NCBI RefSeq assembly: GCF_006715225.1
Contig: NZ_VFMU01000001.1
Location: 3,472,001 to 3,536,000, forward strand
Reading direction: 5' to 3'
DNA length: 64,000 nt
From: Arthrobacter sp. SLBN-112
Lineage (GTDB): Bacteria > Actinomycetota > Actinomycetes > Actinomycetales > Micrococcaceae
In this document: positions 18,441 to 26,886 of the stretch, one piece after another
Numbering within the stretch: the first letter of the stretch is position 1
Layout of the letters: the number at the start of each line of letters is the position of its first letter
The notes under the pieces: generated by a model
Database searches by the model: none
What the model saw: only the letters and a program-made list of their open reading frames with translations
What the model was told of the DNA's origin: nothing
Made by a program: the position numbers and the translations under genes

Positions 18441-20992
18441 CCGCGCCGCAGCCGGCCGCGGACCGATTTGTGGATCCAGTCCGCAAGCAGGACGGCGGGA
18501 GCAGCGAGCAGCGCAAGAATCAGGCCCATGGGGGTCGGCGGCGCCTGGCCCAGCAATGCGGCCAGAGAGGGCACGAACAGGCACACCGCCAGGATGGCCA
18601 GTTCAGCCAGCACAGCCCACACCAGCAGCCTGTTCGTGCCCCAGCCCAGCGACCAGGGCGGCAGGGTGGCGCTCCGGCACGCGAATGCGTTGGCAAGCTG
18701 GCCCAGCACAACGGCGGTAAACGCGGCGCCGGAGGCAGCCATCAGGAGCCCTGCTTCGGGAACCTGACCACGTGTCCAGCCCCCATCGGCCAGGACCGCC
18801 GAGAACACGGCCATCTCCATGGCCGCCTCCACTGGCCCCAGGATGCAGAAGACCCGGATGACCAGCCGCCGGTCCATCAGGTGCCGGCGTTCGGGCGGAC
18901 GGGCCAGGACGTGCCTGCCGGGCGGCTCGGCGCCAAGGGCCAGCGCCGGCAGCAGGTCGGTGCCGATGTCCAGGGCGAGGATTTGCAGGACGCCCAGGGC
19001 GAGCGGAAACTGGCCGCCGGAAAGGGCCCAAATCACGAAGGGCGTCAGTTCCGCCACGTTGTCGGTGAGGTGGTACGTGAGGAACCGGTGGATGTTGGCG
19101 TAGGTGGCCCTGCCTTGTTCAATGGCCGCCACGATGGTGCCGAAGTGGTCATCGAGGAGGACCAGGTCCGCGGCTTCCCGGGCCACGTCGGTCCCGCTCA
19201 ACCCCATGGCCACCCCGATGTCCGCCGCGCGAAGGGCAGGGCCGTCGTTGACGCCGTCCCCGGTCATGGCCACCACGTGCCCTCGGGCCTGCAGGGCCTT
19301 GGCGACGCGAAGCTTCTGCTCAGGTGAGACCCGGCTGACCACCACTCCGTCACGGTCCAGGAGTGCACCGAGTATTTGCTCATCCTCTGGAAGGTCAGCG
19401 CCTTCCAGGACGTATTCAGGGGTGCCGGCCAGGCCGATCTGGCGCGCTATCGCTGCCGCCGTAGCCGGGTGGTCCCCTGTGATCATGGCGACTTTCAGGC
19501 CGCCCTGCCGGGCGGTGCGTATCACCTCGCCCACATCCGGCCGGGGCGGGTCCTGCAATCCAATCAGGCCCAGGAGCTCCATACCGGTTTCAAGTTCGGC
19601 TGCCGGGCTGGTGTCCCAGGCATCGGGTGCTCCTTCAAGGCTCCGCCGTGCCACGGCAATGACACGCAGGCCCCGTGTCGCCATGACCTCCACCTGCTCC
19701 TTGGCCGCTCCCGGAACGGACTCACACAGCGGGAGGACTGTTTCGGGGGCACCTTTGCAGAACAGTTCAGGACCCACGAGGGCGGACTCCCGGCGCCGGA
19801 CCGGGTCGAACGGCAAGCGGCGCGCGGGGGAAGGCCCTGGTCCGGTGCCCGTCAGCCGGCGGGCCAGGGCGTCCATGGCTGCTTCCATCGGGTCCCCCTG
19901 GGCATGCCACTGACCGTTGTGCAGTTCGGCCCTGCCCTGTGAAGCGGTACGGGCTGCGAGCGCCGCCTGGGCCGCCCTGTCCACGCCCGGGCCCTCGATG
20001 AGCGCTTCCGGGTCATATCCCTGGCCCGTCACCTGGACTGTCCCTTCCGTGGTGAAGACCTCGACGGCGTTCATCCGGTTCTGTGTCAGGGTCCCTGTTT
20101 TGTCGGTGCAGATGAAGGTGGTCGAGCCCAGGGTTTCCACGGCTTCGAGGTTGCGGACCAGTCCGTTGCGGGATGCCATGCGTTGGGCACCCATCGCCAG
20201 TGACAGCGTGACGGTGGGCAGGAGCCCTTCCGGAACCAGTGCCACGGCAACCCCGATGGAGAACAGGAAGGAATCGCGCCATTGAAAGCCCACCAGCAGC
20301 GATGCCAGGAAGAAGACCGCCGCTATGCCCAGGGCCACGCCTGCGGTGACACGCACAATCCGCCGCAGTTCGAGGGACAGCGGCGTGGGAGGTGGAACAG
20401 CTCCGCTGGTCAGGGCGGCGATCCCGGCCAGCCTGGTCCCGGCACCGGTGGCGGACACGGCGGCCTCTCCGTAGCCGTTGACCAGGAAGGTTCCGCCCCA
20501 TACAGGATCGCCTGCGGCTTTGGGCACGGGCTCGCTTTCGCCGGTGAGCATGGATTCGTCCACGTCGCAGGCGGACGCCGACAGCAGATCCATGTCTGCG
20601 GGCACACGGTCGCCGGAAGCGAGCAGCACCAGGTCCCCGACCACCAGCTCGCTGGCGTGGACCTTGCGCACCTTCCCGTCCCGCCGCACCACCACGTCGG
20701 CGGGCAGCAGGCTGCGCAGCCTTGCGGCGGCGTGCTGGGCGCGTTCCTGCTGGATGTGGGCGAACACCCCGTTGACAATGACGACGACGATGATCGCCAC
20801 CGCCAGTTGAGGCATGTCCGCGATGAAGGCCAGGCCGGCGGCGCACCACAACATGAGGGCGAAGAAGTGCGTCATCTCCCCCCAGAGCTTCCGCCATTGC
20901 GGGACGGTTATTTCCGGGGGAAGCTGGTTGGGGCCTGCCTGCTTCAGGAGCTGCGCGGCCCGTTCAGAGCTCAGGCCCTCCGCGGTCCTCAC
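18437..20992 (-). CDS. P2-type ATPase resembling Na+/K+-ATPase group
   Basis: An 851-residue P-type ATPase. TM4 reads VPEGLLPTVT and TM6 reads ILALDIGTDLLPALALG; both are close to the eukaryotic Na+,K+/H+,K+-ATPase pattern (PEGLLATVT and DLGTD). Other motifs: TGESEPVP, CTDKTGTLTQNRM and MTGDGVNDGPAL. Such bacterial type IIC-like pumps are poorly characterised; Na+ or another monovalent cation is a fair guess. GTG 20992 overlaps the UspA stop as GTGA, so the two are translationally coupled. ATG/GTG codons further upstream would lie inside the UspA gene. Confidence 0.9.
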   Translation of the reverse strand: MRTAEGLSSERAAQLLKQAGPNQLPPEITVPQWRKLWGEMTHFFALMLWCAAGLAFIADMPQLAVAIIVVVIVNGVFAHIQQERAQHAAARLRSLLPADVVVRRDGKVRKVHASELVVGDLVLLASGDRVPADMDLLSASACDVDESMLTGESEPVPKAAGDPVWGGTFLVNGYGEAAVSATGAGTRLAGIAALTSGAVPPPTPLSLELRRIVRVTAGVALGIAAVFFLASLLVGFQWRDSFLFSIGVAVALVPEGLLPTVTLSLAMGAQRMASRNGLVRNLEAVETLGSTTFICTDKTGTLTQNRMNAVEVFTTEGTVQVTGQGYDPEALIEGPGVDRAAQAALAARTASQGRAELHNGQWHAQGDPMEAAMDALARRLTGTGPGPSPARRLPFDPVRRRESALVGPELFCKGAPETVLPLCESVPGAAKEQVEVMATRGLRVIAVARRSLEGAPDAWDTSPAAELETGMELLGLIGLQDPPRPDVGEVIRTARQGGLKVAMITGDHPATAAAIARQIGLAGTPEYVLEGADLPEDEQILGALLDRDGVVVSRVSPEQKLRVAKALQARGHVVAMTGDGVNDGPALRAADIGVAMGLSGTDVAREAADLVLLDDHFGTIVAAIEQGRATYANIHRFLTYHLTDNVAELTPFVIWALSGGQFPLALGVLQILALDIGTDLLPALALGAEPPGRHVLARPPERRHLMDRRLVIRVFCILGPVEAAMEMAVFSAVLADGGWTRGQVPEAGLLMAASGAAFTAVVLGQLANAFACRSATLPPWSLGWGTNRLLVWAVLAELAILAVCLFVPSLAALLGQAPPTPMGLILALLAAPAVLLADWIHKSVRGRLRRG

Positions 20993-21450
20993 ACAGGGTC
21001 CGCCTCCTGCCCCACCAGGAGCACCGGGCATTTCGAGTGGGCCGCGCATGCCTTGCTGACCGAGCCCATGGAGGACTTCAGCAAGCCACCTTCTCCGTGC
21101 CGTCCGACCACCAGCATCTGGCCCCGCCCGCTCTCCTCCACCAGCACTTTCGCCGGCGGTCCGAACTTGACGGTCACGTCGATGTTTTCCGGCCGTTCTC
21201 CGGAGAATGCCCGGCCCAGGGCATCCTCGACCAGGCGGCCGGCAGCGTCCTCAAGCCTCGCGGTGAACTGCCTGTCCGCCCCTTCCAGGCGGGACATGAC
21301 CAGGTAGTCCGGCATCCCGATGCATGTGATGACTTCGAGCCGGGTGCCCAGGCGGGCTGCCAGGGTGCCGGCGTAGCGGAGGGCTGCGGAGGAGTACTCT
21401 GAACCATCCACGCCCACGATGACTGGTTTGGCCCCTGTTTCTGCGTTCAT
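20989..21450 (-). CDS. universal stress protein, UspA family
   Basis: A single UspA domain of about 153 residues: PVIVGVDGSEYSSAAL at the N-terminus and GRHGEGGLLKSSMGSVS as nucleotide loop. Three candidate starts sit together: GTG 21459, GTG 21456 and ATG 21450. The ATG is chosen for its fit to the family, but GGGA is better spaced for GTG 21456. A box lies at 21486-21501. It is the first gene of an operon with the Na+,K+-like ATPase. Confidence 0.9.
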   Translation of the reverse strand: MNAETGAKPVIVGVDGSEYSSAALRYAGTLAARLGTRLEVITCIGMPDYLVMSRLEGADRQFTARLEDAAGRLVEDALGRAFSGERPENIDVTVKFGPPAKVLVEESGRGQMLVVGRHGEGGLLKSSMGSVSKACAAHSKCPVLLVGQEADPV

Positions 21451-21485
21451 GGACACCACGATCCCGGCTGGGGGTTGCGGCGGGA

Positions 21486-21501
21486 AGGGCCAAAAGTCAT
21501 G
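21486..21501 (-). promoter_or_regulatory. DevR/DosR-type box before UspA-ATPase operon
   Basis: In gene direction it reads CATGACTTTTGGCCCT, 36 bases before ATG 21450. It is one of the three best copies, with 8748 and 23623. Confidence 0.65.
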
Positions 21502-21513
21502 CCGGCCGGTGGC

Positions 21514-23487
21514 TTAGCCCGCGCGTTTCGGATCGGGACGGCCTTGCAGGTCGGCAGCGCTTTTAAGGTCGGCACCGCGCAGCGCCCTCAGGCCGTTGAG
21601 GATGGTGGCCAGGTCCACCAGTTCCTGCAACAGGGCCCCGACGACGGCTGGGATGTAGCCCGTCATGGCGATGGCCATCAGCACCACGCTGAGTCCTATT
21701 CCGGTCCAGATACTCACCAGGGCCACCGCCACGGTCCGCTTTCCAATGGCCACGGCCTGGGCCACCTTGGAAAGGTCGTCAAGCATGACCACCACGTCCG
21801 CCGATTCGCTGGCCGCGGTGGCCCCCTTGGCGCCCATGGCGATTCCCACATCCGCCGCGGCCAGGACGGGTGCGTCATTCACGCCGTCACCCACCATCAG
21901 GACCGGCCGTTCCCGGATGGCGGCCACCGTATCGACCTTGTCTTCAGGAAGGCAGTCAGCCTGGACGTGCCCGATCCCCGCTTCCTCGGCGATGTGTGCC
22001 GCCGTAGCGCGGGCATCCCCGGTGAGCAGCATGGTGTTCCGCACGCCGAGGCCGCGCAGCAGGTCAAGGGTATCCACAGCATTGCGGCGCAGTGGATCCT
22101 TCATGATCAGCGCCCCGGCGTACTCGCCGTTCACCGCCACATAAACAGCCAATTGGCCGCTCCGGACTGCTGCTTCGCGGAACCCGGTGGACGAACTGCG
22201 GACCAGGCCGGCTTTTCCCACCACCACCCGCTGGCCGTCGCAGACAGCTTCCACCCCGTGCGTTGCGCTCTCCGTCGCTTGCTGTACCGGGAGGAGTCCC
22301 AGTCCGGCCGACTCTGCCGCTTCGATCACGGAGGCCGCCAGCACGTGGGAAGAGTACTGCTCCGCCGAGGCAGCCAACTGCAGGATTCGTTCGCTGCCCA
22401 AGGCCTCACCCGGGCCTGGCGCCACTTGGATGCCATCCAGGACGGGCCGCCCTGACGTGAGCGTTCCAGTCTTGTCAAAGACGGCGGTCCGGGCCTTCGC
22501 AAGCTGCTCAAGCGTCCCGGTGTTCTTGATGATGATCCCCTTGTGGGCTGCCTGGCTGGTGCCGGCCAAGAACGCTACGGGGGCAGCGATCAGGAGCGGG
22601 CAGGGCGTGGCTACCACCAGGACCTGGGCAAAGCGGAGCGGCTCACCCGAGAGGAACCAGGCGGTCCCGGCCATGGCCAGGGCCAGGAGGGTGAAGGGAA
22701 CTGCGTAACGGTCAGCGAGCCGGACAACGGGAGCCCGGCTGTTGGATGCCTCCTCCACCAGGGCGATGATGCGGCTGTACTGGGAATCGACTGCGGCGGC
22801 CGCGGCCCGCATGCGGATAGCGGCCTCGCCGTTGACCGCACCGCTAAGCAACTGTTCCCCCTTGCTGCGCTCAACGGGCAGGCTCTCACCCGTCAGCGAT
22901 GACTCATCCAGGGTGGCTGAGCCGGACAGCAGTTCGCCGTCCACAGGTACCAGCTCGGACGGGCGGACCACCAGGATGTCCCCAGGTGCTACCTCCCCAA
23001 TGGGGATATCTTCGAGTATCGCGCCGGTCCCTTCCCGGTGCGCGAACCGGGGCGCCCTGTCCAGCAGCGACCGCAATTCGCGTGCCGCGCGTCCCTGGGC
23101 AAAGTTCTCCAGCGCCTCACCCCCGGTCAGCATCAGGATTACCACCAGTGCGGCGAGATATTCACCCACGGCCACCGTGCTGGCAATCGCCGTCAGCGCC
23201 AGGAGGTCGATACCCCAGCGTCCCTCCCGCAGGGACCGGACCATGCCAGGCGCACGCGCCACTACGATGACCGCGGCGTAGGCGGAGGCGAGGACGCGGA
23301 CCTGCAAGTCCAGGCCGGCCTGGAGCATCACCAGCGTGGCGAGGAGGACGAGGCAGGTCAGTGCGACGACGGGATAACGCCTGAGAAAGCCCCATGCCTT
23401 TCCTGCCGGCGACGTGGGGGATGCCCCGTCGTCGAGGTTGCCGGGACTCCCCTTGGTTGCCGCGGGCAGTGCGGCCTGGTTTCTCAC
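21514..23487 (-). CDS. P1B-type heavy-metal ATPase with TPCP motif
   Basis: A 657-residue P1B ATPase without an N-terminal metal-binding domain. Motifs: LTGESLPVE, membrane metal site ATPCPLLIA in place of CPC, FDKTGTLTSGRP, a variant of the HP motif (EQYSSHVLA) and MVGDGVNDAPVLAAADVGIAMG. The last helix pair has GALLQELVDLATILNGLRAL. A TPC site is typical of the P1B-5 group (iron/nickel-type exporters), which usually carry a C-terminal hemerythrin domain; none is present here. ATG 23487 begins MRNQAALPA. A possible box lies at 23560-23575. Confidence 0.9.
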   Translation of the reverse strand: MRNQAALPAATKGSPGNLDDGASPTSPAGKAWGFLRRYPVVALTCLVLLATLVMLQAGLDLQVRVLASAYAAVIVVARAPGMVRSLREGRWGIDLLALTAIASTVAVGEYLAALVVILMLTGGEALENFAQGRAARELRSLLDRAPRFAHREGTGAILEDIPIGEVAPGDILVVRPSELVPVDGELLSGSATLDESSLTGESLPVERSKGEQLLSGAVNGEAAIRMRAAAAAVDSQYSRIIALVEEASNSRAPVVRLADRYAVPFTLLALAMAGTAWFLSGEPLRFAQVLVVATPCPLLIAAPVAFLAGTSQAAHKGIIIKNTGTLEQLAKARTAVFDKTGTLTSGRPVLDGIQVAPGPGEALGSERILQLAASAEQYSSHVLAASVIEAAESAGLGLLPVQQATESATHGVEAVCDGQRVVVGKAGLVRSSSTGFREAAVRSGQLAVYVAVNGEYAGALIMKDPLRRNAVDTLDLLRGLGVRNTMLLTGDARATAAHIAEEAGIGHVQADCLPEDKVDTVAAIRERPVLMVGDGVNDAPVLAAADVGIAMGAKGATAASESADVVVMLDDLSKVAQAVAIGKRTVAVALVSIWTGIGLSVVLMAIAMTGYIPAVVGALLQELVDLATILNGLRALRGADLKSAADLQGRPDPKRAG

Positions 23488-23559
23488 TTAGGCCCCCCGG
23501 CAAGTAGTCGGCGGTGATCGCACATAAAGCCGAACCTACCCGGCCGCCCGCAGCCGGGC

Positions 23560-23575
23560 TAGGGCATTAGGCCCC
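23560..23575 (-). promoter_or_regulatory. possible DevR/DosR-type box before P1B ATPase
   Basis: In gene direction it reads GGGGCCTAATGCCCTA, 73 bases from the ATPase start. It is less exact than its neighbours. Confidence 0.4.
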
Positions 23576-23603
23576 AACCCCCTCCAGGCAAAGCCCTCCA
23601 GCA

Positions 23604-23637
23604 GGCCTTTGGGCCCTGCCGTGACTTTTGGCCCTGA
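23604..23637 (+). promoter_or_regulatory. tandem DevR/DosR-type boxes before flavodoxin
   Basis: Two boxes on the same strand, GGCCTTTGGGCCCTG (23604-23618) and GACTTTTGGCCCTGA (23623-23637), have their GGCCCTG parts 18 bases apart. The second ends 65 bases before the flavodoxin start. Paired sites are usual at strong DosR promoters. Confidence 0.65.
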
Positions 23638-23702
23638 CACGGCAGCCGGACCAGGAGCATGGTTGAGGGCAACATGCCGCCGACACAGACCGAAAGTTCC
23701 AC

Positions 23703-24155
23703 ATGAAAGCCGTTGTCCTCTACGACACCGCGTATGGGAACACCAGGACCATTGCGGAGTCGGTGGCATCCGGACTGGGGCAGGGTGCGGCCGCCGTTCC
23801 GGTTGAAGGGTTCGATACGGAGACCCTGCACCCGGGTGACCTGCTCGTCGTCGGCAGTCCCATCAATGGCTGGAAGCCCACCGCCCGGATCACTGAAATG
23901 CTGGCAGACCTCGGCCGTCGTAGGCTGACCGGGGTAAAGGCCGTTGCTTTCGATACCAGGGTGAAGCTGTTCGTCCACGGTGATGCCGCCGGGAAGATCA
24001 CCAGGGCTCTTGAGGCGGCCGGTGCCAGCATCGTTGGCGGACCCGCGGCCTTTTATGTCAAAGGCAGCGAAGGACCCCTCATTGAAGGCGAGGCAGAGCG
24101 GGCAGCAGCATGGGCCGCCGGTCTTGCGGCCTCGCTGGGCAACGGCAGTGTGTAG
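23703..24155 (+). CDS. flavodoxin-like protein
   Basis: A 150-residue flavodoxin fold. The FMN phosphate loop is at the N-terminus (LYDTAYGNTRTIAE), followed by VVGSPINGWKPT and AFDTRVK for the flavin ring. It would carry low-potential electrons in the cytosol. ATG 23703 follows GAAAGTTCCAC. It lies divergent from the P1B ATPase and directly behind the tandem boxes, so it is probably one of the more strongly controlled genes in the locus. Confidence 0.9.
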   Translation: MKAVVLYDTAYGNTRTIAESVASGLGQGAAAVPVEGFDTETLHPGDLLVVGSPINGWKPTARITEMLADLGRRRLTGVKAVAFDTRVKLFVHGDAAGKITRALEAAGASIVGGPAAFYVKGSEGPLIEGEAERAAAWAAGLAASLGNGSV

Positions 24156-24170
24156 GCAGGGCCTTCCACC

Positions 24171-24533
24171 TTGCAGCAGTTGACGGTGGAGCGGTTCTTC
24201 GACGGCGCACCGACGGCCCTAAGGCTTTACCAGGCGGCGGAGCAGATGGCCGCGGAACTGGGTCCGCACGACGTGCGGGTCAGCAAGAGCGAAATCTCCT
24301 TTCGCCGGCGCCGCGGCTACGCTTACCTCTGGCGGCCGGGGGTGTACGTGAAATCAGCGGTTCCGTTGGTCCTGTCCCTCGCGCTGCCCCGGAACCTGGA
24401 ATCGCCCCGGTTCAAGCAAATCGCCCATCCCGCAGCCGGAATCTGGATTCATCACTTGGAGCTCACAGACAGCTCCCAACTCGATGCCGAGGTCCACCGT
24501 TGGATGCAGGAAGCGTATGACGCCGCGGCCTGA
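24171..24533 (+). CDS. DUF5655-type small protein
   Basis: A 120-residue protein. LTVERFFDGAPTALRLYQA, VRVSKSEISFRRRRGYAYLW and the following WxxP pattern match the DUF5655 domain, often found with nucleic-acid or transport proteins but of unknown role. The start is uncertain: TTG 24171 gives the longest product, GTG 24186 is an alternative, and neither has a clear ribosome site. The gene begins 15 bases after the flavodoxin stop, so co-transcription is likely. Confidence 0.75.
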   Translation: MQQLTVERFFDGAPTALRLYQAAEQMAAELGPHDVRVSKSEISFRRRRGYAYLWRPGVYVKSAVPLVLSLALPRNLESPRFKQIAHPAAGIWIHHLELTDSSQLDAEVHRWMQEAYDAAA

Positions 24534-24560
24534 CCTTTCCCCTAGAGTCCTACGGCCCTG
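24531..24560 (+). promoter_or_regulatory. two adjacent DevR/DosR-type half-matching boxes
   Basis: TGACCTTTCCCCTAG (24531-24545) overlaps the previous stop, and AGAGTCCTACGGCCCTG (24544-24560) follows at once. The second ends 33 bases before the next start. Confidence 0.5.
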
Positions 24561-24593
24561 TCACGCTGCTGCCCGGAGGGCAAAGCTGATGCC

Positions 24594-25064
24594 ATGAATG
24601 AACAGGGCCAGCAGCCGCGGAGGATCCATATCACCGCGCAACCAATCGCCGTGGTCCGCGAACGCGTCCCCATGAACGAACTGACAAGCTTCTTTGGCCG
24701 CGCCTTTGGCACAGTCATGGCCGCCGTCCAGCAGCAGGGCGCCAGCCCGGCAGGCCCTCCGTTCGCGCTGTACCACGGAATGCCGGATGAGACAGTGGAC
24801 GTTGAAGCAGGATTTCCCGTGGCCGGGAACTTCCAGGGAACCGCGGAAGTGGCCAGCGGGATGCTCCCCGATACCGACGCAGTCGAAGCCATCCACACCG
24901 GCCCTTATGACAGCCTGGGCACCACCTACGATGCCATTCTTGAGCATATGAAGGCCGGCGGCGCCGCCCCCTCAGAGACCATGTGGGAGTACTACCTGAC
25001 GGATCCGGAAGCACAACCCAATCCGGCGACATGGCAGACCAGGGTGGTCTGGCCGGTCGCCTGA
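24594..25064 (+). CDS. GyrI-like small-molecule-binding protein
   Basis: A 156-residue protein. It shows the GyrI/AraC effector-binding fold: VVRERVPMNELTSFFGRAF, PFALYHGMPDE, VEAGFPVAGN and the closing WEYYLTDPEA motif with a Glu likely contacting ligand. Such stand-alone domains bind hydrophobic cations or act as antitoxin-like inhibitors. ATG 24594 is preceded by GGAGGG at a rather long spacing. It converges with the 118-residue gene. Confidence 0.85.
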   Translation: MNEQGQQPRRIHITAQPIAVVRERVPMNELTSFFGRAFGTVMAAVQQQGASPAGPPFALYHGMPDETVDVEAGFPVAGNFQGTAEVASGMLPDTDAVEAIHTGPYDSLGTTYDAILEHMKAGGAAPSETMWEYYLTDPEAQPNPATWQTRVVWPVA

Positions 25065-25093
25065 GAATGGCCCACGACTGAGGGGCCGGAGGG

Positions 25094-25450
25094 CTATGAG
25101 CCGTTGCGGCGGCTGAAGGTCAGGTCCCACGGCTGGGTGCCGCGGCTGGTTTCAGACCATCCATCGCGTGCAATTTCCTGGCGGAGCTGGCCCAGGCTTG
25201 CTTCCAGGCCGGGAGCCCAGGCCTCTTGCGGTGGTGTCTTGTTCAGCGGTGGTCCGGGAAACGTATCGCTGGTGTAAAGGCGGTGGCCGTCCTCCGTCCT
25301 GCCCACGAAGCGCAGCTGCGTGCGTCCATACTGTGAGCCGAGCGTGTAGAGGATGCGCGCCCACCACTTCCGGGACGCGGCGTCCTCCAGCTCTACGCGG
25401 AGCCGCTCTTCACGCCCGGGGTGGGCTGGCTGCTGGGCATCTGCGGTCAT
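25094..25450 (-). CDS. hypothetical 118-residue protein
   Basis: No family recognised. The protein is soluble and basic/acidic mixed, with a helical N-terminus (REERLRVELEDAASRKWW), a central RFVGRTEDGHRLYTSD hairpin and a C-terminal PWDLTFSRR. ATG 25450 has GGAGGACGAC directly before it; the open frame continues upstream to 25837 but only as shadow of the next gene. A DevR-type box 30 bases upstream places it in the same regulon. Confidence 0.72.
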   Translation of the reverse strand: MTADAQQPAHPGREERLRVELEDAASRKWWARILYTLGSQYGRTQLRFVGRTEDGHRLYTSDTFPGPPLNKTPPQEAWAPGLEASLGQLRQEIARDGWSETSRGTQPWDLTFSRRNGS

Positions 25451-25479
25451 GTCGTCCTCCAGGGAAACGCGATCATGGG

Positions 25480-25496
25480 TTAGGTCCCGCAGTCTT
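25480..25496 (-). promoter_or_regulatory. DevR/DosR-type box before 118-residue gene
   Basis: In gene direction it reads AAGACTGCGGGACCTAA, 30 bases before ATG 25450. Confidence 0.5.
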
Positions 25497-25518
25497 CCAA
25501 GGATCGGCTCGATGGAAC

Positions 25519-25535
25519 AGGGCCCTTGGTCACTG
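25519..25535 (+). promoter_or_regulatory. DevR/DosR-type box before DUF4386-like gene
   Basis: AGGGCCCTTGGTCACTG has the same ends as AGGGCCAAAAGTCATG at 21486. A second weaker match, GGGTCCAAAGGCACT, is at 25554-25568. Confidence 0.5.
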
Positions 25536-25586
25536 GGTGCCGTGCTTCTCACCGGGTCCAAAGGCACTACCCCACCCCGCAGGCGG

Positions 25587-26408
25587 ATGGCAGAGTCCAG
25601 CCATGACAAGGCACTCCCCTTGACCGGCCGGCATCCGGGCGCCCGGCACCGTCCGCCGGCCGGCGGTACTGCGGCAGACACCGGGGACCGGCACGGCTGG
25701 CAGCTCCTGTATCTGGCAGCCGGCGCGTCGTCGATCCTGTTTGTGCTCCTGCTGATAGCTGCCCTGGTACTCGACTTCATGGCTCCCCCGCCCGTGCACG
25801 GCGGAGCCCCCACCCTGGAGTTCATCGCCGCCAACAAGCAGGTCTACGTCGCCGAGCAGGTCCTGTGGATCCTGCCGAACATCCTTCCGGTCCTTGTTTT
25901 TGCAGCACTTTTCGTCGCTCTCTCGGCCGGTCAGAAGAGCCTTCCCCTGATTGCGCTTGTTTTCGGCGCCCTGCCCTGGGCACTCCTGCTTGCTGTACCG
26001 GTCAGCAGCCGGGGTTCACTCAACCTGGTGTACCTCAGCGACCGCTTCACGGCGGCCGGGTCGGATGAAGAACGCAGAGCCTACGCCACCGCCGCCGAAG
26101 CCATCATTGCGGAGAACAACACTCCTGCCATCGTCGGCGCCCTCTCTGCGCTCGGAATCCTCCTGATGGGACTGGCGATGCTCCGGGGAAGCGCAGCACT
26201 CTTCCCGCGGTACCTGGGCTGGCTTGGTGCGGGCACGGGAGCCTTGGGTGTGGTCAGCGAGGTCCTCCGGCACGCTGCGCCCGAATTTTATTGGGGCTAC
26301 GGCATCCTGCTGTGGGTGTGGTTCATCGCCACAGGAATCGCACTCATGCGGCTGTCCCGCGTGCCCGCCCGAAGCCCGGTGCCGGCGGTCAAGGTCTTTG
26401 GTCCCTAA
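25587..26408 (+). CDS. DUF4386-like six-helix membrane protein
   Basis: A 273-residue membrane protein. A 40-residue soluble N-terminus is followed by six or seven helices; the loop FTAAGSDEERRAYATAAEAIIAENN between helices is amphipathic. The layout resembles DUF4386 proteins, function unknown. The start is unsure: ATG 25587 (MAESSHDKAL) or TTG 25620; neither has a strong ribosome site. Its stop codon lies inside a DevR-type box for the next gene. Confidence 0.75.
   Translation: MAESSHDKALPLTGRHPGARHRPPAGGTAADTGDRHGWQLLYLAAGASSILFVLLLIAALVLDFMAPPPVHGGAPTLEFIAANKQVYVAEQVLWILPNILPVLVFAALFVALSAGQKSLPLIALVFGALPWALLLAVPVSSRGSLNLVYLSDRFTAAGSDEERRAYATAAEAIIAENNTPAIVGALSALGILLMGLAMLRGSAALFPRYLGWLGAGTGALGVVSEVLRHAAPEFYWGYGILLWVWFIATGIALMRLSRVPARSPVPAVKVFGP
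26391..26408 (+). promoter_or_regulatory. DevR/DosR-type box overlapping a stop codon
   Basis: AAGGTCTTTGGTCCCTAA shares TCTTTGGTCC with the ppsA box. It is 137 bases before the start at 26546, so the leader would be longer than for most genes here. Confidence 0.5.
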
Positions 26409-26545
26409 AAAGCCCGCCGGTCATTTGAGATGGTGGTCCAGGCCGGAAGCACCACGCTGGGGTTGTGCATCCGGGTTGCCGCGGCCCATGCAGGCCGGCA
26501 TGCAGCCTCATCAACGGGGGCAGGAGCTAGAGGAGAGCAAGGCTT

Positions 26546-26818
26546 ATGGCAGGTACGTTCGAACTGTTTGTCGATGAAGATTCACAGATCCGGTTCCGGC
26601 TTGTGATGCCGGATGGACACGTACTGGCGGTTTCCGGACAATTCACTGACAAACGGGCGGCGGCCGCAGCCATCGAAGAGGTGCGTGAATGCGCCGGAAC
26701 CGGGCTGATCCGGGACGTGGTTTCGCCACCGCCGGGCATGGCGCTGGCCTCCGCGCCGCATCCGCGCTATACCGTCCGGCATCGAATTCCCCGGCTCAAC
26801 TCCCTCGGCGCCGCATAG
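26546..26818 (+). CDS. YegP/DUF1508-like small protein
   Basis: A 90-residue protein whose first 55 residues (FELFVDEDSQIRFRLV, then FTDKRAAAAAIEEVRE) follow the YegP/DUF1508 fold, a small alpha/beta domain of unknown function that is often stress-induced. The C-terminal 30 residues are a Pro/Arg-rich extension. ATG 26546 has AGAGGAGAGCAAGGCTT upstream. It converges with the large secreted protein gene. Confidence 0.8.
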   Translation: MAGTFELFVDEDSQIRFRLVMPDGHVLAVSGQFTDKRAAAAAIEEVRECAGTGLIRDVVSPPPGMALASAPHPRYTVRHRIPRLNSLGAA

Positions 26819-26886
26819 GCACAGCCATCGGGCAACGGCCCACCCAGGCCCGGCTTGCCAGGAGGGCTTCGCTCCTGACTGGGCTG

